Shown here piece after piece: positions 33,314 through 42,414 of a DNA stretch of 64,000 nucleotides; the stretch's first letter is position 1; every line of letters starts with the position of its first letter. The stretch is from the NCBI GenBank assembly GCA_030432255.1, contig JAUIHS010000001.1:186001-250000 (forward strand), given 5' to 3'. A program made the position numbers and the translations under genes. The stretch is from Phycisphaerae bacterium (GTDB lineage Bacteria; Planctomycetota; Phycisphaerae; Phycisphaerales; UBA1924). The notes beneath the pieces were generated by a model. That model worked only from the letters and a program-made list of their open reading frames with translations. It had not been told where the DNA came from and ran no database searches.

Positions 33314-34119
33314 TGCGCTACATAGATCCGCATATTCACATGGTCTCCCGCACGACGGATGACTACGAGCGCATGGCGCGGGCCGGTTGCGTTGCGGTGA
33401 CAGAGCCCGCGTTCTGGGCCGGCTTTGATCGCAGTTCGCCCCAGGGCTTCTTCGACTACTTCAGGCACCTCACGGAGCAGGAGCCCGCCCGGGCCGCACA
33501 GTACGGGATCAAGCACTACTGCTGGATCTGCATCAACCCCAAGGAAGCTGAGGATGTCGGCTTCGCACGCGAGGTCGTCAAACTGATTCCCGAGTTCCTC
33601 AAGAGGCCCAGCGTGCTCGGCGTGGGCGAGATCGGACTCAACAAGAACAGTCGCAATGAATTGATGATCCTCGAGGAGCAGATCGGTGTTGCAGCGACTC
33701 ACGATCAACTCATTCTTGTGCACACGCCGCACCTTGAGGACAAGAAAAAGGGCACGCGCCTGATCATGGATGCGATACGGGCCAACGCCGATATCGATCC
33801 CGGCCGCGTGCTGATAGACCACGTTGAGGAGCACACGGTGCGCATGGTCCTTGATCGTGGCTTCTGGGCTGGCATGACGTTGTATCCGGAGACGAAGTGC
33901 ACGCCTCAGCGGGCCGCGGACATCATTGAGATGTGCGGCACCGAGCGGCTCTGGATCAACTCGGCAGGTGACTGGGGGCCGTGCGATCCGCTTGCGGTGC
34001 CGAAGTGTCGCCTGGAGATGAAACGCCGCGGGCATACAAACGAGACGATCGATCGGATCAGTTTCGGAAATCCGCAGCAGTTCCTCGGCCAGTGCGGGAA
34101 GTTCAGCGTCGATGCGTAA
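33313..34119 (+). CDS. eboB: TatD-family metal-dependent hydrolase of the Ebo cluster
   Basis: A 268-residue TIM-barrel hydrolase. Metal ligands are seen: YIDPHIHM at residues 3-10, GVGEIGLNK near 114, VHTPH near 140, IDHVEEHT near 173, and NSAGDWG near 219 with the final Asp. It overlaps the next gene by eight bases. TatD-like EboB proteins are part of Ebo clusters in cyanobacteria and other bacteria, where their substrate is unknown. Confidence 0.85.
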   Translation: MRYIDPHIHMVSRTTDDYERMARAGCVAVTEPAFWAGFDRSSPQGFFDYFRHLTEQEPARAAQYGIKHYCWICINPKEAEDVGFAREVVKLIPEFLKRPSVLGVGEIGLNKNSRNELMILEEQIGVAATHDQLILVHTPHLEDKKKGTRLIMDAIRANADIDPGRVLIDHVEEHTVRMVLDRGFWAGMTLYPETKCTPQRAADIIEMCGTERLWINSAGDWGPCDPLAVPKCRLEMKRRGHTNETIDRISFGNPQQFLGQCGKFSVDA

Positions 34120-35254
34120 TCGCCTGCGTCCCGGGAGCGTGCTGGGTTACTGCACCAATGTGCATGCCGGTGCCTCCCTGGAGGCGACTGTTGAGAATCT
34201 CCGAGTTCATTCGGCGGCCGTCCGAACGCTGGTTGCACCGAACGAGCCAATGGGTATCGGCCTCTGGCTCAGCGCGTCCGCCGCGCGGGAAGCGCGCGGA
34301 CGTATCGAGTGGCTTGGCGACGAGATCGCGGCCCTGGGGCTTGAGGTGTTCACGATGAACGTGTTTCCGTACGGGGACTTTCATCAGGAGGTCGTCAAGA
34401 CGGCGGTCTATGAACCATCGTGGCTGACAGATGAGCGAGTTGCATACACGATCGATGCGGCGACGGTTCTGGCCGGCCTCGGTGAAGAGGGTGAAGGGAG
34501 CCTCTCGACGCTGCCGATCGGCTGGGGGCTTCGGCTCGATGACTCGGCGGTGTCTGAACGGGCATGGACGAACCTGATGCGGGTGGTGGCGGCGTTGGAG
34601 GCCATCGAGTCCACGACCGGTCGGTGTCTGCACCTCGACATCGAGCCTGAGCCGGGGTGCGTCCTCGGGTCGCATGCTGATGCTGCCGACTGGATGAAGC
34701 GGATGCTCCCCGAAGGACGCGAAGGTGATCGAGTGAGGCGGTACCTGCGCATCTGTCACGACATCTGCCACGCGGCCGTGATGTTTGAAGATCAGGCGGC
34801 GATCGTGCAGGGCTACCGCGAGATCGGCGTCCGGATCGGCAAGGTGCAGGTCTCCAATGCAATCAGAGCGGTTGAGTCGGAGGCCTCCGTCGCTCAACTC
34901 GGGAGTCTCTGCGAGGATCGCTACCAGCATCAGACGGTGTGCCGGGATCCGTCAGGGGAAGTGCACTTCGAGGCGGATCTGCCGGACATGCTGCTGCGTC
35001 GTGGGCGGGGGCAGATGACGCCCCGCGGGGAATGGCGCGTCCACTTCCACGTCCCGATTGGGCTCGGAAGCTTCGGCGATCTGGAAACGACTCGCGAGAT
35101 GATCCCGGAATGCGTTGAACTCCTTCGGGAAGAAGTGGATCATTGGGAAGTTGAGACGTATGCCTGGAGCGTTCTTCCGCGCGAACTGCAGTCGACTTCG
35201 CTCGGCGAGGGGATCGCGGATGAACTGAAGTGGTTCCTTTCGGAGTTCACATGA
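34112..35254 (+). CDS. eboE: EboE-like TIM-barrel protein
   Basis: A 380-residue protein with the family opening [12 protein letters not shown] near residue 8, then [16 protein letters not shown] near 45, [14 protein letters not shown] near 77, and [12 protein letters not shown] near 172. A metal/phosphate-site-like region [10 protein letters not shown] is near 308. These match the proteins annotated as metabolite traffic protein EboE (xylose-isomerase-like TIM barrels). The start overlaps the TatD gene end and its own stop overlaps the UbiA start (ATGA). The reaction is not known. Confidence 0.88.
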   Translation: MRNRLRPGSVLGYCTNVHAGASLEATVENLRVHSAAVRTLVAPNEPMGIGLWLSASAAREARGRIEWLGDEIAALGLEVFTMNVFPYGDFHQEVVKTAVYEPSWLTDERVAYTIDAATVLAGLGEEGEGSLSTLPIGWGLRLDDSAVSERAWTNLMRVVAALEAIESTTGRCLHLDIEPEPGCVLGSHADAADWMKRMLPEGREGDRVRRYLRICHDICHAAVMFEDQAAIVQGYREIGVRIGKVQVSNAIRAVESEASVAQLGSLCEDRYQHQTVCRDPSGEVHFEADLPDMLLRRGRGQMTPRGEWRVHFHVPIGLGSFGDLETTREMIPECVELLREEVDHWEVETYAWSVLPRELQSTSLGEGIADELKWFLSEFT

Positions 35255-36180
35255 CGTCGAGAAAGAAGCCCGGCAAACTGCGTGCGTGGGGAGAACTGAC
35301 ACGGATCTCCAACGCGCTGACTGTCCTGACCAATGTTCTCGTGGGGGTCAGCGTTGTGCCCGGATGGCGGAGCGACCTGCCGCAATGGGGGAGTTCGAGA
35401 CGCATCTGCGATCTCTCGCTGCAGCAGTGGACGCTCACGCTGGTGATCGGCGCATCCCTGCTGTTGATGTACGTGGCAGGCATGGCGCTGAATGACTGGG
35501 CGGATCGGGACGCGGACCAACGGGATGCGCGGAGACGCCCGCTGCCTTCGGGTCGGATCGCACCTGGATCAGCGTTGCTGTTCGGGATGATCACGCTTGT
35601 CGCGGGGACCGCCCTGCTTGGAATATTCGGTGTGCCGGCCCTGGCTGCAGGCGGAATCCTCGCGCTGCTGATCCTGGCGTATGACCTGCTGCACAAGCAG
35701 CATCCGTGGGCCGTATTTCTGATGGGTGGATGTCGGGCGATGGTGTACGTCATCGCCGCCGTGGCGGTCACGGGTGTTGACGCATCCACGTGGTGGCCCG
35801 GCCTGCTCGTGCTGATATATACGGCGCTGCTGACGCTCGTGGCCCGCAGCGAGCGCGGTGGGAAGGCCAGTCGATTCGGATGGATCGCATGGTTCCTGCC
35901 CCTGCTCTTCGCGGCCGCCTTCGCATTTCGCTCGCCTTCAGCACACGTGCCATGGAGCGTGATTGTCGGAGCGCTGATGGGGACATGGCTTGTCCGGTCG
36001 GCGATGCTCGCGAACTCGCGGCGACGTCGGGTCCGCAAGGCGGTCCTCGGCTGGCTCTCTGGCTTCTGCCTGATTGACGCCTTCTTCCTCGCGCTTCTCG
36101 ACCAGCCCTGCCTGTCTGTCCTGGCGGTCATCGCATGGATGGTGACGGCGATCAGTCACACTCGCATTTCGGGAACCTGA
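35251..36180 (+). CDS. eboC: UbiA-family prenyltransferase of the Ebo cluster
   Basis: A 309-residue integral membrane protein beginning at ATG 35251 in an ATGA overlap. The first prenyl-diphosphate motif is NDWADRDADQRDARRRPLP near residue 82, and the second acidic site is near YDLLHKQHP (145). About eight hydrophobic segments follow the UbiA pattern. EboC is the membrane component of Ebo clusters; the acceptor and prenyl donor are unknown. Confidence 0.88.
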   Translation: MTSRKKPGKLRAWGELTRISNALTVLTNVLVGVSVVPGWRSDLPQWGSSRRICDLSLQQWTLTLVIGASLLLMYVAGMALNDWADRDADQRDARRRPLPSGRIAPGSALLFGMITLVAGTALLGIFGVPALAAGGILALLILAYDLLHKQHPWAVFLMGGCRAMVYVIAAVAVTGVDASTWWPGLLVLIYTALLTLVARSERGGKASRFGWIAWFLPLLFAAAFAFRSPSAHVPWSVIVGALMGTWLVRSAMLANSRRRRVRKAVLGWLSGFCLIDAFFLALLDQPCLSVLAVIAWMVTAISHTRISGT

Positions 36181-36186
36181 TCCGTC

Positions 36187-37572
36187 GTGAAGACCGCCGT
36201 TCTGAATGTCGTTGCTCTCAGTGACTCCCTGATCGGTGAGAATGCGCCCAATCTGGCTCGCTTCATGAAGTCCGGACGCTGTCGACATCTGCTCACGGAT
36301 GCACCGGCAGTGACCTGTACGTCGCAGGCCTCGATGCTGACGGGCCTCACACCTGGCGAGCATGGCATTGTCGGGAATGGCTGGTACAACCGTGAGGCGG
36401 CGGAGGTGCAGTTCTGGAAGCAGTCGAACCATCTGGTCCATGGCGAGAAGGTCTGGGAGACGGCGCGTCGGCATAACCCCTCGATCACCTGTGCCAAGAT
36501 GTTCTGGTGGTACAACATGTACTCGTCGGCTGACTACTCAGTGACGCCGCGGCCGATGTACAAGGCGGATGGACGCAAGGTTCCGGACTGCTACAGTGAC
36601 CCGCCCGAACTGCGCGATGCGCTTCAGCGCGAGCTTGGGCAGTTTCCCCTCTTCCGATTCTGGGGGCCGGCGACGGATATCAGCGCGACGCGCTGGATTG
36701 CCGAGAGCACGATGCGGGTCTGTGAACAACATGATCCGACGTTGACACTCGTGTACCTGCCCCACCTGGACTACAACCTCCAGAAACTGGGTCCGGGTCA
36801 TCCGGACATTGCTCAAGACGTCGAGGAGGTTGATCAGGTTGTTGGCGACCTCATCGACTTCTTCAAACGGCGCGATACCCGTGTGATCGTACTCTCCGAG
36901 TATGGGATCGAACCCGTCGATGAAGCGGTCCATCTCAACCGGCACCTTCGCCAGGAGGGAATGCTGAGCGTTCGAGTTGAGGAGGGACTGGAGCTTCTGG
37001 ATGCCGGTGCGTCACGGGCATTCGCTGTGGCAGATCACCAGGTTGCGCACGTCTATGTGCGGGATCCGGCGGACCTGGCGCGTGTGGCGAAGTGTGTCGG
37101 AGACGTGCCCGGCGTCGAGTCTGTCTGGGATCGTGCAGAGCAGGGCAGCCGCGGCCTGGCGCACGAGCGTTCAGGTGATCTGCTGGTGATGGCCGCACCT
37201 GGGCGATGGTTCTCGTACTACCACTGGCTTGACGATTCACGTGCGCCGGACTTTGCGCGTACGGTGGACATTCATCGCAAGCCGGGATACGACCCGGTGG
37301 AGTTGTTCATTGATCCGCAGATACGGGCGCCAAAGTTGAAGCTGGCGTCGAAACTGCTGCGGAAGAAACTCGGTTTCCGCACTCTCATGGACGTCATCCC
37401 GCTGGATGCGTCGCTGGTGCGTGGCTCGCACGGGCGGGTTGAGATGCCTGACGCGCTCAAGCCGGTCCTGATGACGCAGGGGGATCACGGGCCGTGGGAC
37501 GATGCGCTGCCTTGCCGTGACGTTCGGGATGTGATACTCCATCACCTCCTTGATGGTGCACTCTCCCAATGA
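36187..37572 (+). CDS. eboF: Alkaline-phosphatase-superfamily protein of the Ebo cluster
   Basis: A 461-residue nucleotide pyrophosphatase/phosphodiesterase-like protein with a GTG start. The nucleophile region is DAPAVTCTSQASMLTGLTPGEH near residues 39-60, with Thr in place of Ser. Other metal-site parts are LVYLPHLDYNLQ near 190, VIVLSEYGIEPV near 238 and TQGDHGPW near 433. It is separated from the UbiA gene by only six bases. A hydrolytic role on phosphodiesters or pyrophosphates is inferred from the superfamily. Confidence 0.83.
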   Translation: MKTAVLNVVALSDSLIGENAPNLARFMKSGRCRHLLTDAPAVTCTSQASMLTGLTPGEHGIVGNGWYNREAAEVQFWKQSNHLVHGEKVWETARRHNPSITCAKMFWWYNMYSSADYSVTPRPMYKADGRKVPDCYSDPPELRDALQRELGQFPLFRFWGPATDISATRWIAESTMRVCEQHDPTLTLVYLPHLDYNLQKLGPGHPDIAQDVEEVDQVVGDLIDFFKRRDTRVIVLSEYGIEPVDEAVHLNRHLRQEGMLSVRVEEGLELLDAGASRAFAVADHQVAHVYVRDPADLARVAKCVGDVPGVESVWDRAEQGSRGLAHERSGDLLVMAAPGRWFSYYHWLDDSRAPDFARTVDIHRKPGYDPVELFIDPQIRAPKLKLASKLLRKKLGFRTLMDVIPLDASLVRGSHGRVEMPDALKPVLMTQGDHGPWDDALPCRDVRDVILHHLLDGALSQ

Positions 37573-38101
37573 TGCCGAACTCATCGAACGTTTCAATGGC
37601 GGCGATGATGATGCCTTTCGAGTGCTGTATGAGCGCTATCGCGACTGGGTGTATCAACTGGCGTGGCGATTGACCGGGGCGCGGGAGGAAGCGCTCGATG
37701 TCGTTGCCGAGGTGTTTACGTATCTCGCGGCGAAGCGGGGGGCGCTCTATCTCTCGGGCAGGATGACCACGCTCCTGTATCCGGTCACTCGTCATGAAGC
37801 GATCCGGGCGAACAAGCGTCGGCGTCGGATCGGCAAACTGGGGCTGGTCGAGATTCAGCGTTCGCGTGAGGAGGACGGCGGACCGCGCGACCTCGCCGCA
37901 CTGGCGGAGGCAATGGACAGCCTGACAGAGGATCACCGGGAGATCATCCTGCTTCGATTCGTGCATGAGATGGACCTCGCAGACATCGCCGGGTCACTCG
38001 AATTGCCCGTCGGGACGGTAAAATCGAGGCTGCACCACGCGATTCGAAGGCTGAGGGAGCATCCCGCAGCCGGAGGATATTTTCAAGAACCGGGAGATTG
38101 A
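37553..38101 (+). CDS. ECF-type RNA polymerase sigma factor
   Basis: A 182-residue sigma factor with region 2 (FRVLYERYRDWVYQLAWRLTG and EALDVVAEVFTYL near residues 23-66) and region 4 (LTEDHREIILLRF, then DIAGSLELPVGTVKSRLHHA near 145-165). The start lies inside the last 20 nt of eboF; TTG 37550, ATG 37553 and GTG 37556 are consecutive in frame. It is followed by a membrane protein with a cytoplasmic N-terminus that could act as its anti-sigma factor. Confidence 0.85.
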   Translation: MVHSPNDAELIERFNGGDDDAFRVLYERYRDWVYQLAWRLTGAREEALDVVAEVFTYLAAKRGALYLSGRMTTLLYPVTRHEAIRANKRRRRIGKLGLVEIQRSREEDGGPRDLAALAEAMDSLTEDHREIILLRFVHEMDLADIAGSLELPVGTVKSRLHHAIRRLREHPAAGGYFQEPGD

Positions 38102-38137
38102 CCTGAACCTCACGCGGGTGGGCGACCTTCACCCGGT

Positions 38138-38968
38138 ATGCCCCGGCCCTTGCGAGAGTTTGACGACCCTGAACTGCCTGACGCCCTGGTCAGCGACCTG
38201 AGGCGGTTGTGCGATGCGCCAGGGTCCGTGCCGCGGGAGACTGATGTCCGCGTTCTGGGGCTCCCGAGGTCGAGACGTCGTCACGATCGACGGCGGCTGG
38301 CGGGAGCGGCGGCGGTGCTTCTACTGTTCAGTGCATCGATGTCCGCCTGGCTCCTGTGGGGGCGTCCGGCACCGATGCCGGTCAATGAAGTTGCCGCTGA
38401 GACTGGCGGGATGGACCTGGATCGTGATGGCCTGGTGGACGTGGCGGACGTCATGTGGCTGGCGGACGCAATCGCCCGAGGTGAATCGGTCGGTTCGTGG
38501 GACATCGACGAAGACGGGCGCATCACTCGGCATGACCCGCGGGCGCTGGCACAGGCCATGGCCGCGATGGTGATGGCGACATTACCGACGGATTCGGTCC
38601 AACAGGATGCAACGGGTGAGGTGGGGGACTTTGAGGTGTGGGACGTTTACCTGGACGCAGCGGAGGCGGTGCGGGGCTATCAGGTCCAGATCCAACTGGA
38701 TGGGATGACGTTGAGCGGGATCGAGGGTGGCGCGGCGCCATTCGGCGGAGCACCGATGTATGACGCGGGAGCGATGGCGGATGGGCGGGTGGTGCTGATC
38801 ACCTATGCAGATTCGGCAAGCGAGCCGGGGCGCATTCACGTGGCACGTCTCCATGTCCTGCGCGAGCAGGTGGAGTCTCAGTTTCAGAGTCACATCATCA
38901 CGGTCCGGTCATCGGATCGTGAGTCCATTCCGGCAGAGCTTCGGCTCAAGAAGGGAGACCAGTCGTGA
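38138..38968 (+). CDS. Membrane-anchored dockerin protein, candidate anti-sigma
   Basis: A 276-residue protein. Residues 1-50 are hydrophilic and Arg-rich (RSRRRHDRRR near 45), then a transmembrane helix at about 55-75. Two calcium-loop dockerin repeats follow, MDLDRDGLVDVADVMWL near 91 and WDIDEDGRITRHDP near 122, and a beta-rich domain to the end (about 155-270). No zinc-binding anti-sigma motif is present. The gene order after an ECF sigma gene and the inside-to-outside topology are what make an anti-sigma role plausible; this is inference. Confidence 0.7.
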   Translation: MPRPLREFDDPELPDALVSDLRRLCDAPGSVPRETDVRVLGLPRSRRRHDRRRLAGAAAVLLLFSASMSAWLLWGRPAPMPVNEVAAETGGMDLDRDGLVDVADVMWLADAIARGESVGSWDIDEDGRITRHDPRALAQAMAAMVMATLPTDSVQQDATGEVGDFEVWDVYLDAAEAVRGYQVQIQLDGMTLSGIEGGAAPFGGAPMYDAGAMADGRVVLITYADSASEPGRIHVARLHVLREQVESQFQSHIITVRSSDRESIPAELRLKKGDQS

Positions 38969-41073
38969 GTATTCGTGCTGTCAAGTGCATCGGGGTGGTC
39001 GCTGCTGTGGTGGCAATCCTTGGAGGCGTGTCGTTCATTCTTCAAGGCTGCGGGCGCAACGCGTCGGCGTACCACATGGATTCTGTTTCAGGCATCGCCA
39101 GGAGCCTGGAGTCGGAGTCCCCTTTCGGATCAAAGGCAATCGCGCCCGGGGAAGAACTCTGGATCATCTCGCGGCCGTCCGAACAGGTTGCGGAAGCGGA
39201 TGACGATCTGCCCGGATGTGGCGCCCTGATGCGATTGAGAGATGGGGCCCCGGATGACTTCGCATCGCTCGACCTGGATCGCGATGTTGTTCCGGTTCCG
39301 CTGCGCCATACGGATGTCGACGCCGATATCAGTGGTTACCTCGCGGGCGTCGAAGTGACGCAGGCGTATCACAATCCCTTCAATGAGAAGATTGAGGCGG
39401 TCTATGTCTTTCCGCTTCCACATGACGCCGCCGTCCATGACTTCGTGATGACGGTTGGCGAACGGCGGATCCGCGGCGTGATTCGTGAGAAAGATGAGGC
39501 TGAGCGGATCTACCGGCGCGCTCGATCGCGCGGGCATACGGCGTCGCTGATGACCCAGGTTCGCCCGAACATCTTCACGCAGCGCGTCGCCAACATCGAA
39601 CCGGGGCATGCGATCGATGTCACCATCCAGTACGTCCATCCACTGGCCTATGACTCCGGCGAGTTTGAGTGGGTGTTCCCGATGGTCGTCGGTCCTCGGT
39701 TCAATCCCGAGGGGTGGAAGGATCCCGTGCTGGCATCGCCACGTGGAGCTCCGAGCGGCGGATCCGAGGTGCAGTACCTTGCGCCGGGAGAGCGTTCGGG
39801 GCATGACATTGCCGTTCGCGTGGACGTAGAAGCAGGCGTGCAGATTGACTCGGTTCGTTGTCTGACGCACGCGATGCAGATCATGCGGCAGTCATCGACT
39901 GAACTGAGCGCGGAACTCCTGGCTTCGGACTCGATCCCCAACCGCGACCTGGTGCTGCGCTTCCGTGTGGCGGGTGATGATGTTCGGTCCGGGCTGTTGA
40001 CGCATGTCGATGAGCGTGGTGGCTACTTTGCGATGATGGCGCTCCCGCCGGCGGTGAGCATCTCAGCAGAGCAGCCGCTTGAACTGGTCTTCGTCATGGA
40101 CTGCTCGGGCTCCATGCGTGGTGACAGCATGGCGGTGATGAAGTCCGCGGTTCGCCGTGCACTTCGGAAGCTTGACTCAAGCGATACATTCCAGATCATC
40201 CCGTTCTCCGATAGTGTGTCGGCATTCGGGGGTCGTCCTGTGGCCGCGAGTGCGGAGAACATCGCCCGCGCAACGTCCTATCTGGATCAGTTGAGGGCCA
40301 AGGGCGGCACGCAGATGATCGAAGGGGTTCGTGAGGCCTTGCGCTTCTCGCGAGACCAGGAGAGACTTCGGTACGTGTGCTTCCTGACCGATGGGTTCAT
40401 CGGGAACGAAGTCGAGATTCTGCACGGCCTCGAACGGGACCTCGGGACGTCACGCATCTTCAGCTTCGGGATCGGAACATCGCCGAATCGCTATCTGCTT
40501 GAGGAGATGGCGCGCGTCGGCCGCGGCACAGCGGCGTACGTCAACCCGTCCGAGAGCCCGGTGCGCACGATCGATCACTTCATGGAGCGGGTGCGGCATC
40601 CTGCCATGACTGACGTCGCGATCGACTTCGAGGGCGGCAGGGTTTTTGATGTGTATCCGAAGCGGATCCCCGACCTGCACGCGGGTCGGCCGATCGTGGT
40701 CACGGGTCGATTTGATCCTGATGCGTCTGATCAGGGAGTTCTCGAAGCGCGGTTGACGGGACGGCTAGGTGGTCGGCAGGTCAGGCTTCCGGTGACGACA
40801 TCGACAAGGATGGGTGGCGAGCGCCTTGAGATTGCATCGATCTGGGCGCGGACACGTATCGCTGAATCGATGCGTGATGCGGCACGGGAGGGGCGTCCGA
40901 ACGATGCGCGGCAGGATGTGCTTCGTACCGCGCTTGAGTACAACCTGGTCTCGAACTGGACCGCGTTTATCGCAGTGGATGCAAGTCGTCGAACGGAGGG
41001 AGACTCCGGCGTGACGGTCGCAGTTCCTGTCCCGGTACCGGAAGGGACGCGCTATGACACGACGGTCCGGTGA
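38965..41073 (+). CDS. VIT and VWA domain protein
   Basis: A 702-residue protein starting with GTG in a GTGA overlap. The N-terminal hydrophobic segment ends in LQGC near residue 29, so it may be a lipoprotein. A VIT domain spans about 100-230 (VEVTQAYHNPFNEKIEAVYVFPLP, ANIEPGH, WVFPMVV), then a von Willebrand A domain at about 370-540 with the metal-ion site DCSGSMRGDS near 379. Such proteins bind ligands or partners at the cell surface. The three genes 37553-41073 form one unit. Confidence 0.88.
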   Translation: MSIRAVKCIGVVAAVVAILGGVSFILQGCGRNASAYHMDSVSGIARSLESESPFGSKAIAPGEELWIISRPSEQVAEADDDLPGCGALMRLRDGAPDDFASLDLDRDVVPVPLRHTDVDADISGYLAGVEVTQAYHNPFNEKIEAVYVFPLPHDAAVHDFVMTVGERRIRGVIREKDEAERIYRRARSRGHTASLMTQVRPNIFTQRVANIEPGHAIDVTIQYVHPLAYDSGEFEWVFPMVVGPRFNPEGWKDPVLASPRGAPSGGSEVQYLAPGERSGHDIAVRVDVEAGVQIDSVRCLTHAMQIMRQSSTELSAELLASDSIPNRDLVLRFRVAGDDVRSGLLTHVDERGGYFAMMALPPAVSISAEQPLELVFVMDCSGSMRGDSMAVMKSAVRRALRKLDSSDTFQIIPFSDSVSAFGGRPVAASAENIARATSYLDQLRAKGGTQMIEGVREALRFSRDQERLRYVCFLTDGFIGNEVEILHGLERDLGTSRIFSFGIGTSPNRYLLEEMARVGRGTAAYVNPSESPVRTIDHFMERVRHPAMTDVAIDFEGGRVFDVYPKRIPDLHAGRPIVVTGRFDPDASDQGVLEARLTGRLGGRQVRLPVTTSTRMGGERLEIASIWARTRIAESMRDAAREGRPNDARQDVLRTALEYNLVSNWTAFIAVDASRRTEGDSGVTVAVPVPVPEGTRYDTTVR

Positions 41074-41082
41074 CCGATGGGT

Positions 41083-42333
41083 TCAGAGCAGTTCGGCCTG
41101 GCGCGCGGCATCTTCGAGTTGACGCCACCTCTGCTCCAGCGATCCCGTGAGTCCGATGCTGATGCGCACGAGACCGGGGCAGATTCCGGCTGCCGCCTGC
41201 TCTTCCTCGGTGAGTTCGCTGGATGTGGAACTGCCGGAGCAACTCATGAGTGTCTCGAAGTAGCCGAGACTGACGGCCATGAATCCGAATGAGTGCTGGT
41301 TCTGAAGAACCTCCATGAATCGGTTGGCCCGGTCGACGGTGCCGGCATCAATCGTGAAAAGCCCGCCATAGCCGAAGTCCGGGTGCATCATTGAATTCAT
41401 GAGTTCGTGCTGCGGGTGAGCCGGAAGGCCCGGGTAACAGATCTTGAGGCCGAGTTCGTTCAGGCGGCGGGAGTACTCGAGGGCTCGTCGTCCATGCTCG
41501 CGCATACGCAGTCCGAGATGCGGAAGGCGCAGGGTCAGTTCGTGGGCGACCTTGGGATCCATGGTTGGGCCGAGCAGCATCAGGGCACCGGTGTGCAGGT
41601 CCATCATGGACCCGATGAATTCGCGGGATGCACAGACGGCTCCGGCGATGATGTCCGAGGCGCCGCTGATGAACTTGGTGACGCTGTGTACAACGATGTC
41701 GGCACCGAGGTGTGCGGGCGAGAGGATCATCGGAGAGAAGGTGTTGTCGACGACGAGAGCGGCATTGTGCCGATGGGCGATCCGGGCGAGTTCCGGGATG
41801 TCGGCAATCTCGAGCGTCGGGTTTGCAATGGACTCGATGTAGAGCACACGTGCTCCGGTCTCCTGCAATGTTTGATCCACGAGCGCGTGATCCGATACGT
41901 CGAGGAACGTGGTGTGGACGCCCGCCTTGAGTGGAAGAAACTCCTTGAGGAGGGCGAACGTACCTCCGTAGATGGTGTTCGAGGCGACGATGTGATCGCC
42001 GGAGTTGCAGAGTTGCATCAGGACCGCCGAGATGGCACCCAGTCCCGACGCCGCCGCATACCCGGCCTCTGTTCCTTCCATCGCTGCCAGCAATCGGCCG
42101 AAGGTGAAGACGGTGGGATTGAAATGACGGCCGTAGAGGTAGCACCCTCCGGAGTGACCACCGGCATCGACGGAGAAGGGGCCGTGTTCGCCGCGGAAGA
42201 TCTGCGGCATCGTGGTAGCCGCTTCGACGGTGAAGGTCGTGGATGCTTCGATGGAGAGGTTGACACCGCCGTGTTCACCGAATTCATGTCGGGCACGGGC
42301 CATGGATTCCACGGGTTCAAAGCGTTCGGTCAT
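41083..42333 (-). CDS. Cys/Met metabolism PLP enzyme (gamma-lyase/synthase family)
   Basis: A 416-residue protein begun at MTERFEPVES with GGAGGAG six bases upstream. Family features are YLYGRHFNPTVFTFG near residue 67, ASGLGAISAVLMQL near 92, VDNTFSPMILSP near 190 and the PLP-lysine motif HSVTKFISGASD near 213. This family covers methionine gamma-lyase, cystathionine gamma-lyase/beta-lyase and O-acylhomoserine sulfhydrylase. I cannot pick between them from sequence alone, though methionine gamma-lyase is a fair guess. Confidence 0.9.
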   Translation of the reverse strand: MTERFEPVESMARARHEFGEHGGVNLSIEASTTFTVEAATTMPQIFRGEHGPFSVDAGGHSGGCYLYGRHFNPTVFTFGRLLAAMEGTEAGYAAASGLGAISAVLMQLCNSGDHIVASNTIYGGTFALLKEFLPLKAGVHTTFLDVSDHALVDQTLQETGARVLYIESIANPTLEIADIPELARIAHRHNAALVVDNTFSPMILSPAHLGADIVVHSVTKFISGASDIIAGAVCASREFIGSMMDLHTGALMLLGPTMDPKVAHELTLRLPHLGLRMREHGRRALEYSRRLNELGLKICYPGLPAHPQHELMNSMMHPDFGYGGLFTIDAGTVDRANRFMEVLQNQHSFGFMAVSLGYFETLMSCSGSSTSSELTEEEQAAAGICPGLVRISIGLTGSLEQRWRQLEDAARQAELL

Positions 42334-42414
42334 GGCGATCTCCTCCACGGCGGCGTGCCGGGAGCGACCATGATAAGGATTGGTCCGCGGGGTGGGGAGG
42401 TGCCGTGGCCGTGA

